A stretch of DNA of 64,000 bases, taken from assembly GCA_012845835.1 (NCBI GenBank), contig JABAKD010000030.1, positions 1,367,412 to 1,431,411 of the forward strand. Reading direction: 5' to 3'. This document shows, piece by piece, positions 47,301 through 59,300 of the stretch (its first letter is position 1; every line of letters begins with the position of its first letter). This stretch comes from Undaria pinnatifida. Taxonomy: Eukaryota > Sar > Phaeophyceae > Laminariales > Alariaceae. The position numbers and the translations under genes were made by a program. The notes under the pieces were generated by a model. The model worked only from the letters and a program-made list of their open reading frames with translations. It was not told where the DNA came from and searched no databases.

Positions 47301-50300
47301 GTATATATCCCGAAGATTTCAGTTGACGGAGTACCATCAACCGACATCCGTGCCGTATCCCACTCGGAACGCTGTTGCACTGACATGGGTGAAACCCACC
47401 ACCCGGATAGCCGGGCATGGAACCCACGCACCCTGGCCCCCGGGGCATTCGGTTGCCAGCCGGGCCAGCCCTTGCACGCTGACGGCGTTCAGTAAAGTTG
47501 TATGTCGGCAGGATTCCAAGCCTAAGAACTAAACGATCGGTAGGTACCTTTAGTCATCTGACTGACTTGAGTCGGCAAGTCGGCTAGCGACGCCAACTGA
47601 TGGCAAGCCGACTAAGGTCAGGCGAGCGAAGCGAACCAGGTCCCCCCCCCCCTCCTTGTTGGAGATGTCTCTACTAGGAGTCAGAAAGGATGTGTGGCCA
47701 ATGGTCAAATGACTAAGGCTATCAACACATGAGTACGCCCCCTGCTGAGGGGGGCCCGCCGAAAAAGCCAATATTGTATCCCGCATCAAGCAATCCTTCC
47801 TTCAAGTATGGAAACTGGAAACCCAGACATTCGGATAGTCGACACCTCCGAAAAACGACTATTTTAACCAGCAGCAGTCCGACTAATATCCAGTTGGTGA
47901 CTTAAGTCGTGGCGGCTCACTGCACCAGCGTTTAGGCCTGTCGTGTGTCCTTTCTGGTATTTGTTTGTTTTGCGGTTTCCCAATTATGTTGGGTCAGAGA
48001 ACATGTAGCTGTAGTATTAAAACTGCCAACGTCATAACCCAAGGCCTACCAATCCTCGAACAAATTCGGTTAGAAGTTAGAAAACCAAAAAAACGGTAGG
48101 AAAAAATTGTTTATAAGCTAAGTTTTCGCTGATTTCGCGTGGATTGGGTTGGCCTTGGATTGCGACTTTCGACGGTTTCAATACTATTAATAGTACTATA
48201 TGTTTACCTACCCACATCCTACCCCACCAAAGTTGGCACACCAAAACGCGCTATTTCTAGCGATTTCGTATGTTGCCGAAATTGATATTTTTAGGGAGAA
48301 ACGAGCACAAGCATTCGTACCTCTTTTCAACCAACTGGTTTTGGAAATCTGGACTTGGAGGTTTCAGCACCTTCGCTTATTTGACCCGGGGGAAGAGGGG
48401 AGTCGGGCCTGCTTTTGTCGAGTTCACACCAGACATTGTGCAGGACATATCCATCACCTTTTGCCGTTCCTGCAGGATTGTATGTACAGTGTGAAACTCT
48501 AGTCGAAACACTGCAATTTCCTCTAAACCAGTGTTCGGGCGCGATATATCCGAAAATTAAATAAGGCCTTTCTTTCGGATGAAACGGCGATATGCATATA
48601 TATATATTTCATGTCCGGAAATGACCACGCCGCCTGGAGTACGAACGACGCCCTTGTAGAAAATAGGCATGATTCTACTAATGGATACCAAGTATCCCTT
48701 ACCGAGAAGCCGCGAGCACTCTGAGAAGAGCAAAACCCGATTCAGTCGGACAATTGACCCAAACCACCCGAAATCACGGTAAAAAATGAAGTTTGGACTT
48801 TTTTTCCGGATTTCGATATCCTCTTGTAGGAAACGGCCTAATAAGGGGGGGGTACATGCAGTATTTCTACTCTTGCGCTTGCTTATCCAGCTAAAAGCGA
48901 ACGGTAACAATTTGGGGAGAACATGGTTGTTGGTGGATAAGCCTAATGGCGTTGTGGCGCTCGTCCCCTTACGGCGCAAACGATAGATGTAAGTTTCGAT
49001 CGCAGCTGTATATTGACGATCGAACACGCAGCACCCCTTCACCCATTCGGCGCCAGTTCTGTTCGAAGGGAAGTTTCGGTTGTCGCACCAATTGCCTGGC
49101 ATCCTGTTTTCTGGGTGTGGGGGGGGGTCACGGTCACCGACGGGAGTACATCGCACTAAATAGGCATTGTCGGGGGGGGGGGTGGGGGGGGCATTGTGGA
49201 CCCGAATATATTGCGACCAAGTTTTACTACACTGAAGAATTATAGTCCCTACGCCACGCCCGGGTAGTTTGCCCCGAAAAACGAATGTGCGGGTCTAAAG
49301 GGCTTAACGCGTTGTCCCTTGCTTTTGCCGTGCCCCACACCCGCCCATTCATCGCGATATATTCCTGTCCATGATGCCCTTCCCTCCCCCCTCCCCCCCC
49401 CCCCTCCCAAAACCAATGCCTCTTTATCGCCATATATTCCCGTCCCCTCCGCCCCCGCTCCCCCTCGAAATTACGACCGCTTTGTCGCGATATATTTATG
49501 TCCATGATGTCATGATGCCGTCCCCCGCGATATATTGGCGTCCATGACCCCCCCCCCATAACAATTCTATTTATTGCGATATGTTCCCGCCCATGATCCC
49601 CCCCCCCCCCGCCCCCCCCTCCCCGAAAACAGAATGCCTGCGTACGTGGCGCAAGAGCAAGGGGCCCCAGAAGGATATCAGCCGGTCGTGTCCCGAATGC
49701 CGGAAAGTTTCGTTTTTCCTCGTGCCCTCGAAGGAGCACCTTAAAGGCAAGGCCAAACAGAAAGCTATTCAGGCGTACAAGAAGGGACTGTCCAAGCTTC
49801 CGTGCAAGTGAGAATGTCAGCGAACTATACTGTAGTATAAAGCTCTCGCTATGTATGTGTGAGCTCGCCCATCAGGATACTTTTAACGTAACTGCTGTGG
49901 TCTTGTGTGCGTTGGCTAGGAATCAGGACTGGCAATCAAGAAAGATAATCATTTTCCAGTAATACTTCGAAGTAAATTATTTATTGTCACAATCAACTCT
50001 ACTTGTCCTTGATTATGTGATTGTTCTATCAGTAGCTGTACGTTTTTTGGTATGGGACACTAATAATACGCCATACGAATGAAGTATATGATTTTTAGTA
50101 TGGTACACTAAAATGATATACAACGAAACTGTATGGGCATTGGAATGCACACTGTAAAATATAGATACACAAAAATTGTATGCCTTCTAGCGTGCGAACA
50201 AATCGTGTTGATTTCAGCATCACCATACTAAACTACCACGAAAAAGGTACATCCAGGTTTTACCATGCCAAACCAAGCGCCACACAACACAAATATTCAA

Positions 50301-53300
50301 ATATTCATGATTAATCAAGCTGAAAAAAACAAAATATAAAATAATCAAAAATCAAATCAAGCCCCGTTTTCTGGTTGATTACCAACCCTGGTACTGCTGT
50401 AGGGATCCGCGCAACAGAGCATGGTTGTACGGGTATCATATATGTTGTCAGGTTGCGTGCGTTGGTGTTCGGTGGATTGTTCAGGCGGCTCGGAAGGGCC
50501 GTCCGTGCAAGTGATCATATCAGCGAAAAATAATATAGTACAAAAGTGTAGCTAAATGAACTCGCGTAACAGGATACTGCTTGTACGTTACTGTGGTCAA
50601 GTTTGTGTGCGTTGCCCAGGAATCCGCCCAAACAGGATGCTTGTAGGAGGTAGCTGTCTGTCGGCTTGTGTGTGTGCTGTGGACGCTCGAAAGGGCGGTG
50701 CTAGTGAGAAGGTTTAAGCGAATTGTGTTTGTATGAAGCTGTTAGTGTGAGTCTGCGCAGCAGGGTATTTGTAACTGCTGTCGAAGTTGTGGGCGTTGCC
50801 TAGGAATCCACGCGCGCAACATAACTTTTCGACTTTTGTGCGTTGGCTAGGATAGTTGTAGCTGTAGTCAACTTTTGTACGCTGGTGTTCGGCGGGGTCC
50901 AAGTTAGAAACTCGCTTTTGTTCGTGATGATGGTGTAAAATTCTACCCATCTCCCGTGTCGCACGGTTAACCTATTACGGAACACCATAATATTCAGTAG
51001 TCAATGATCAGGACCGCCGATAAAGACAAAAGCCTACTTGTATGTATTCCCCAATTTCCATTAATAACCACAATGCCCAGTCACGCTAACATTTCACTTG
51101 CTTTACCTTGATTAACCCCTTTACAACTGGAAACCCGTTTTCGGGGACAAAATTACTTGGATTTAGTATAGGGAGGGGTTCGGGGTTCTAAAGGGGTTAA
51201 TTGCGGTTGTTTGTGGATTTCTCTGCCTCACAGTCTGTGGCCAAATCATTTGTGTCTCTCTAGGATTAGGATGAAGAATCAGCACGGAAACTGCTTGCTG
51301 TGTGTGCTGATGTCGTTGGGTAGAAAGAACGGTTTAATGTGAAGACAAGACGTTGGCGCGATCGGAGTATCACACACAGCTTGCAAAGGTGAGTTTCGAC
51401 AAAATCTTCGATCTCACAGCTGCTGGAGTGTATTTATATTTTTATAATATAATTGGCCTGGCACAAGCTACACCGCTGCAGTTCTAAGGGGAGTCAGCGA
51501 CCTAGATTTTTCTTACTGAGAACACACAATCCGTAATACCCGCGATCGGAATATCACACACAGCTTGCAAAGACGAGTTTTGACGAGATCTTCGATCTCA
51601 CAGCTGGAGTTTATTTTTATTTTTAGAATGTCGTTGCTCCCGACTATGTTCGCCAGTGACGGGATCTTCACCCTCGTTTGGGAGGGGGAAACTACTTGAA
51701 GACAGTGTGGGATTATGCTCTCACCCCTTTGGGAATTGATTGAAAACCTCTTTTATAGTTGTGTATCGTAGCGCCTCTCGCGTTGTTTTAAAATACATAT
51801 ACTTTTAATTGGTGTGGGGTGAGTTTTCTAGTCCCCAAACCCTTTTTCGAAGCGATGATGCAACAATTTAACCCTTTCGAGACTTGAAAGGGATAACAAA
51901 TGACGAATACAAATGACGTTTGCGGCATCGATCACACGAAGAAACGCGGCTGAGACGCTACACGAAGAACAAACACTTAATATTAGTATTGAAACCGTCG
52001 AACGTTACAATCCAAGGCCAACCCAACCCACGAAAATCTACGAGCGAAAAAACAGGCGAGAAACATGCTTTCTGATCTCTTGTTTTATTTTACGAGTGTC
52101 GAAAACTTGCAATTTGCATATGAGCTGGCCCGCCGTGATCGTACAGAGCGAGCGGGTAAGCAAGCGGGACATCCAGTACCTACTGCTTCTGTTGTTGCGA
52201 CGATTTTCCTCTTCACGGTAGCCTTGTTTAACGTGCCGGCAGCAAGGTGGGTCTCAACTGTAGGTAGCGCTGCACCAGCTGGGCTCCGTCAGTTCGCGCC
52301 GCCATGGGTACTGCTCGCCTGGCTCCTGCGGTCTTCCTGATCAATTGGTAGTGCCTACACGAAGCTCTTTTCGTTTTTGTGGGTTGGTTGGCCTTGGCTT
52401 ATTATGTTTCGTCGTTTTCAATACGATTTCTGCTTTTTTTCCGACCCAACAGAGGGTGGAAAGAAATCGCAAACACCCCCTAATGTATAGTGCTTGTTCC
52501 AGTCACGCTATCAATATCAACATACAAAGGAAAATCCAGAATCCAATGAAGTATTTCCCCTTTTCCCTCTGCAAAAAAGTAGCGCACACTGTTTCCAAGG
52601 CAGTTGTCCTGAAACACGTGGGCCCGGTGTTATAATCAGGGCTTTTCACGAGTCGGGTCACTTCTCGTGGGTCGAGTCGGGTCAGGGTGAGGTGACCAGG
52701 GCCGACCCGTAATATGTTGAAAACCTCTTGACCCGACTCGATCCGCGGGTTTTTGAAGCACCTCCTGACACGACCGGCGGATCGAGTCATGACTCGTGAA
52801 AACGCCTTGCTATCAATAGTACTGCTGGTGTAGGTTCTTCCTAAACGCTTGAGGAGAACGCAATCTTCGTTTGTTTTGTGTCGCTCTTGCGCGTCCCAAA
52901 GGGAGTTAGAACAAGGAAGATGTTGCCAATCCGATGTAAGTACCTGACGGAAAATAGAGTAATAACGGGCGTCCTCTTGTGGAAAATCTCTATCAATTCT
53001 TAACGGACGCTTCACGTTATCTAAAATCTTAAAGGCTTAGTCTAACCTTCACTTTTGTTTTTGTCGTTTTTTTGCCGTCGTTCTTTTTGCCCCGCCGTAG
53101 TCCCTCACTTTTTTTTTCTCACTGAAATCGTCATGTTTTTCCGTCGATTTTTTCCCCTCTGAAATCCCCGAAAGGATGGATAAGACCAAACACCTTTATG
53201 TAGGGTTGAGCACTGGTAACCTCAACCAGTAGATATGATACTGCCTTCGAAGGCAATCAGTGCCCTGGATTGCACCAGTGTACTGGATACTGGCCCTCCC

Positions 53301-56300
53301 AACACGATTCTGGTGGGTTTCCATCGTGTAATGTGACGTGTTTCTTGGACGTGTATATGGAGATATGCCTTATAAGCCTGGTACAGTACAAGCATCCAGG
53401 CTTCCAGGGCAATACCGTGTAACGCATATATGTACGATCAATCCACTGGGAGCATTATTTACGGGCCGGCTCGATCAGCCAGTAGATAGCTGCTGCCAGT
53501 AGATGACACTTCTGTCAGTGCATACCAGTACCCAAGGGTAGATAGCTATTACCAGTAGAATACTACTGCCAGTAGATACTGTGCCAGTGCCCAACGGTAG
53601 ATAGCTATTTCCTGTAGATTACCACTGCCATGCCAGTACATACGGGGCCAGTGCGCAACGGTAGACAGTTACCGCAAGTAGACTACTGCTGCTAGTACAT
53701 AATGTGCCAGCGCCCAACCCTACCTTTTCGTTTTTGGTCGCTACTCCGCTGTCACGAGAGGATTAAGAATAGACCGTATTGGCAGGAAAAAACGGAGGTT
53801 CCGGAGAACTACTCAAGTACTGCAGCAGGTCTGCCGGACGTCAAATTATGCGCTTCCAGTTTTTTCCCACAGACCCGTGGGCTGCATTACTGCTGTGAAT
53901 TGGGTGATTTTTTCCGCACAAGCCCTTGAGGCCACTTTCTGACTTGGGTGACGTTTTCCCCAGCAGTAACGCCTGATTACACTCGTGGACGCTTGCAATA
54001 GAGGTGCACCATTTTTTCTTTCTGAGGGTAGCTGCGTAAGGAACTTTATTATGCCTCACCCAAAAATTGTGATTTTTGGGTAAACTGAACGTACAACTCG
54101 ATGAAACAGACTCTTGACCTACAGGAGATATGAGATGAACACACCTTAACCCTTCTGGGACTCCAAGGGGGTTTTCGTGATTATAAAAAATGATCAATTC
54201 TCGTATTTTTCACCGGACAGACCGGTCTGTTCAGCCCGGGGATGAAAAAAAGACACCCCCGAACTTGAACGCAGGGCGTTGTATAGCACAGCCACGCACG
54301 CACACACGAACACCTGGCAACACCCCTGGACTAGGCCTACAGGGGCACGCCGGTAGGCGCATAAAGCCTGCACGTCGCCTGGGGTCCTAAGCTGTGAGAT
54401 CTTACGCCTTCCCAAGCCCGCGGCTGTCTGGGGCGTTATCAGAGAAGTACAGAAGCACGTTATTCCCGCAGGGCACTTCGACCCTGATTTAGTGATCATT
54501 TTTTGTGATAATTTTAACATACTGAATTTTGACGGCTCTCAGGGCGTGGGACCACCCGACCAGGGTAAAAACTGCAACTGCATCGAGCGAACAATAGCAG
54601 TGACGTTCCGAGGGCCGAGGGACTTTTCTAGTGTAAGGGCAGACGTCCCCAGCGTGTTACCGGGAGGCGGCACGGCCGCGGTGCGAGTTTAGCTGAGGGC
54701 TGCACTTCTACACAAGAAGTCTCTTTTGGGGCTAAGAAACGCGCCGCGTCTGCTGTGCGGACCCAACTTTTTTGTGACAGTCCCGGCGCGCGCGCGGGCT
54801 GCTCGACTAGCGGGCTGCGAAGAGCCTAGTCCCAGAGGAGTTAATGTAGCGAGAAAAAGGATGTCATTTCCGAAAAAAAATGTGGGGTTAACCCCTTTGC
54901 GGCGTGAAACCCGTTTTCGGTGACAAATTACTTGGAATTAGTATATGGAGAGTTTGTAGGGCTCTATAGAGGTTGAGGAGCCCCGCCATTCATAAAAAAA
55001 TTTCCCCAAAAAGTGGTACAGTATTCTGTTGTACCTCTATCGTGGTACGCGTCCGGTGAGGGGTGAGGGGGTCCCAATAGTGCCGGTATGGGCTGTCGCG
55101 GTATACCGGCACTGCTGTTCGGGACTAATTGGAATCGGATTGCTGTAGTAGAGAATTCCAGCCGTGCGAAGGGATTTCCCCGGCACTGTAGAGGGTGATG
55201 GCACTATTCAACCGGCACTGTCGGGGACCCCCCCATGGTTACAGACTGTGAGGAATACACGTACGTCGGAGTCTTGCTGATGTGCAGTCAATGCGCGCTA
55301 ACTAACTGTACCTGGCACCTGGTACAGGTACAGGTACAAGTAGTAGTAATTTAGTTGATGGAGCTGTGAGCCGGCAACATTTGACGGCTAGTAACGAATA
55401 GGTTGATGCCGTTGGCCAACTTATTGACTTTAGTTGTCAAGTCGGCTGGCGAAGCCACCTGATGACCAGCCGACTTTGCGACTTACATCAAGCGACCAAA
55501 GCGACCACAGTCAGTCTCCAGTTTCCCCCCGCTCGCGCCCACTACGAAAAGAAAAAGTCATGCCGCATGAAATAATCCTACTTTTGTGTATGGAAACCCA
55601 ATAAAGGCGGATAGTCGGCATCTTCGGGAATCGACGATTAATCCGACTAACAACTAGTCGGTGACTTAAGTCGTGCCGACTCACAGCTCGCATATCTTGC
55701 GTCGCTTTTTTGTCTCGGTTTAGTTCCGTTCGCAAGACGGATAGGCACCAAGAAGGTGAAGCCAGTCATTCTCTCCGAGCAACACATATTTTCCCACTCT
55801 TTTAATTTCTGTTTTTTTTGTTAGGCCATTTCTTATACAATCGGATTTGTCAGTCGAAAACGGCCTTTTTCGACTGAAGCCCAAATCGAGCTTTCTTGCA
55901 CAGTCGAAAAAGGGCTTTTTCGACTCAACTTTTTTCGACTGAGAATTCCGACTGGCGGATCCAGTCGAAAAACTCGGTCGAAAAACTTTACACTTATTTT
56001 TTGAACCCATCGCATCGTTCATCCCACCACCAAACACGCACCCACACGGCCACACGGCCACACACCCATACCAGGTACCACACTGCAGTATCATACAAGG
56101 CGCTGACGCTGGCGTGGCTATCACTGCTGTTGCTTCTCGCAGCAAGTCAGCGTGGCGCATTCCTAGTTCCGCTCGCCAGCAGCGTGTATCACACGACGGC
56201 AGCAGCGCGCGGTATCGATCCCATGCTGCCAACAACGGCTGCGCCTGCTGTAGCTTTGGCGGCTCTCGGCTGAGTGCAACTCCACGAACGTAGCTTTGGC

Positions 56301-59300
56301 GGCTTACGGCTAAGCCTAAAGCCACCAACTCCCTGGGACGAGGGTTCTTCGAGCCGTTGCTCGCGGAGAAAGCGCGAAGCACAGAGCTGCCAACCGATTT
56401 CGACTGCTGTACAGCAGTACTCCCTCACACCAACCACCTCTAGGAAGAGCACAAGAACTATAAAATCGACTTGACTGACGATTAGAAGAAGGACCAGAAG
56501 ATTCCAGTCGAAAAAAAGTCCAGTCGAAAAGGGCCGTTTTCGACTGGCGGAATCCGACTGTATAAGAAATGGCCTTAATGTGATTATTTATTAACAGTGG
56601 TCCGATTCTATTTCAACGCCCCATGGGTGATTAATTCCATGCGATATCTCATGGGAATTGAAGCGGTCCAACTCTAATTCCAACGCCCCATGGGCAATTC
56701 CTTGGGATATCCCATGTAGTGGTGGTCCCTGTGCAGTGCCGGTGTGTGCCAGCTGGAATACCGGCAATATAGCGGTAGCTGGTGCTACTCCGCATGCTGC
56801 CACTACTGTGCGAACCGATTTCACAGGCACTATAGCGGGCGACCGGCACTACTGAACCTGCACTATGGAGGCGCCACTACTGCTGTATAGGAAATCCACG
56901 TAATGTACACCGTTGTGATCGTCTTGATGCTCGAGTGTGTCCATGTCCAGCACTAGGTGGCGCTTTTGGAACTTCTATACACGCCATTATCTCTCCAAAC
57001 AAACGTGTAACTACTGTATAGTATAGCGTGAAGATGAGAGGCCGTTGTGTTGTTGTTGTTGTTGTTGTGACAAGCGTTATGTGTAGCACTCACAATAATG
57101 TGCATCGCTCACCAACTCGTGTCTTGTTTCGTCGAACGTTTTGTGTCGAATGTCACCTCTTAGGTACCACAAGTCGGACAGCAGCAACGTGTGCCCGTTC
57201 GGCGCCCGCTGCTTCTACGCCCATCTCGACGCCAACGGAGCCGACGTCAAAAACCGCCCGGCACCGCCTCCCCCTCAAGGGCCTCCCCGCCGCTCGTGCC
57301 CCTACCTGAGAGGCGAGGGAGCTAGGGGCGCCGGCAGGGGCCCTGGCGTCGGCGGCACGGGCGGCGGTCACGGACATCGAGGAATGGGGCACGGGCACGG
57401 GCACGGGGCCGGCGTCGACAGGCTCAACAACCTCCGCAACTTATACACATTCGAGTTTGAAGGTGAAACCCGGACGTGGGTTACCTTTGTGGGGATTTTT
57501 TCTATGATCTGCTTTGTGCGTGTTTTTTTTTTCGGATACGCGGCGGGGTCTGAAGAACGGAGTTACGACCAAGGCTGGGGTAGGGGGGAGTCACTTTTGG
57601 GACTTCTTTTTTAGTGGGTCGGGTCTCTCGCGCGAGTAACGCCCCTGTTTTTTTTGCGGTCTTAAGCCAGCTTTCGTGTGTGTATTTTCGATATGGCACC
57701 GCCATGGAATGGTTAACTACGCCAGCTGCGCCATACAAGTCGTCTGAAACACCTTTTTGCAGCGGTGTACAGGGTCACTCGAGCGAGTGGCCCATAAACC
57801 CGGCAGTTAAAAAGCGAGTCGAGTCGGGTCGGGTCAGGATTTGTTCGGATGCGTACGGGTTGGGTCGGGCTGGGTCAGGAGGGTTTCAAATCTCACGGGA
57901 CAGGTCGGGTCACTGGCCCGACCCGACCCGCGAAAAGCAACCCAACCCCTTGAAAAATCCTGAAAAAAGGGTACCCCTCCGCTGTTGTTTACCTTTTTGC
58001 TTTGCCGCAAGACGCATGACGCGGTAGTGTGTAGGTGCTCCTTTTTTTTCTGTGAGGTTTCTCGCTTGACCTCTATATCCCACCCCAAAAACAGGCTTTT
58101 GAGGGAAATGAAAGTGCTACGGCACGAACCCCATGAACTATCCCGTGGCCTGCTTGTTTACAACAAATATTGTTGCGTAGGGCAAATCGTATTCCAGCGG
58201 TATTGGATTGAGGAACCAAGTCGATTGTTAACGATTTTGGGCGAAAGGCGTCACCCCTATGATGTATCGAAGCACGCGTCGCATGCCAACCAACCAACCA
58301 CCTCGAAGCTCCCGCCCTATCTATCCATTTGGACCCTGTTTTGGTAAAAGGGCCGTTCTCGTCGCCAAAGAAGAGCGTTCCTCTCTGAGTTTTCCCTTTC
58401 TTTCATTGTCTAGAATATATCAAGAAAGCAGGAAAGTTTATCCTTACGAGTCAGGAAGTTTTAGCTAAGACTTTCTAAAAAAGTTGGGCAAAATAATCAT
58501 GGAGATCTAAAAAACGCCCAGGACAAGAAACAAGATTTTTTTTTGTAGCATGGCATCTGAACCCCGTTAGAATTTCACTCACCTCTTCGGTATAAAGTTC
58601 TTGGATTTAGACTGGGATTCATGTTGGAGTAGGAAAAAGGTTGAAACACCTCTAAACTCGTGTGCTAACCTTACAACATTTCCTCCCGCGCGCGCTTTTC
58701 CCTCGCTGCCTGCTTGCTGGAGGACGGTAACTTATTTTGGTGATTTATTCCGGGTGACTTATGTCGGTGACACGCGATGACTTATGCCGATGGCTCTGAA
58801 TTGGGAGACCCACATTTAACAGAAAACGAAAAAACAGGAACGCATGTTCGTTCTTTCGTGACTTTACTTACCGTCATTCGTACGAATCCTGCGACAGATC
58901 GATTGGCCTTCCTCTTTGGCGAGTGCTACGATAGAGGTAGCACGTTGCGTCTATTTTTTTTTCTCGATGACGGGGAGCGCCTCCTTAACCCACAATCGGC
59001 GGAATGCCCTTCTTGCTTTGCAACTTAATTGATATCTTGTACACCTTGGCCATGGGTTTGGTCGTTGGGTTGCACTTTCAGTTATTACTCAGAATAGGTC
59101 TTCAGTTTGCTAAAAATAGGCCTTCAGTTTGCTAAAAATAGGTCTTCAGTTTGCTCAAAATAGGTATTTTGGGTGAAGTATAGGGCTCCTCAAGTGAGGA
59201 GCCTCAGAAAAACGAAAAACCTACCCCTAATGTGGGCACCTTTACGGTAGTGACGTATGCTGCGATGGAGGTTGCATTTTTTCGCTGAAACAGGTTCTGA

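Noticed and set aside
55720-56382. 220-codon minus-strand frame
   Set aside because: It lies mostly in the inverted-repeat element at 55.8-56.6 kb; no transposase motif, and the composition follows the CAGTCGAAAA repeats.
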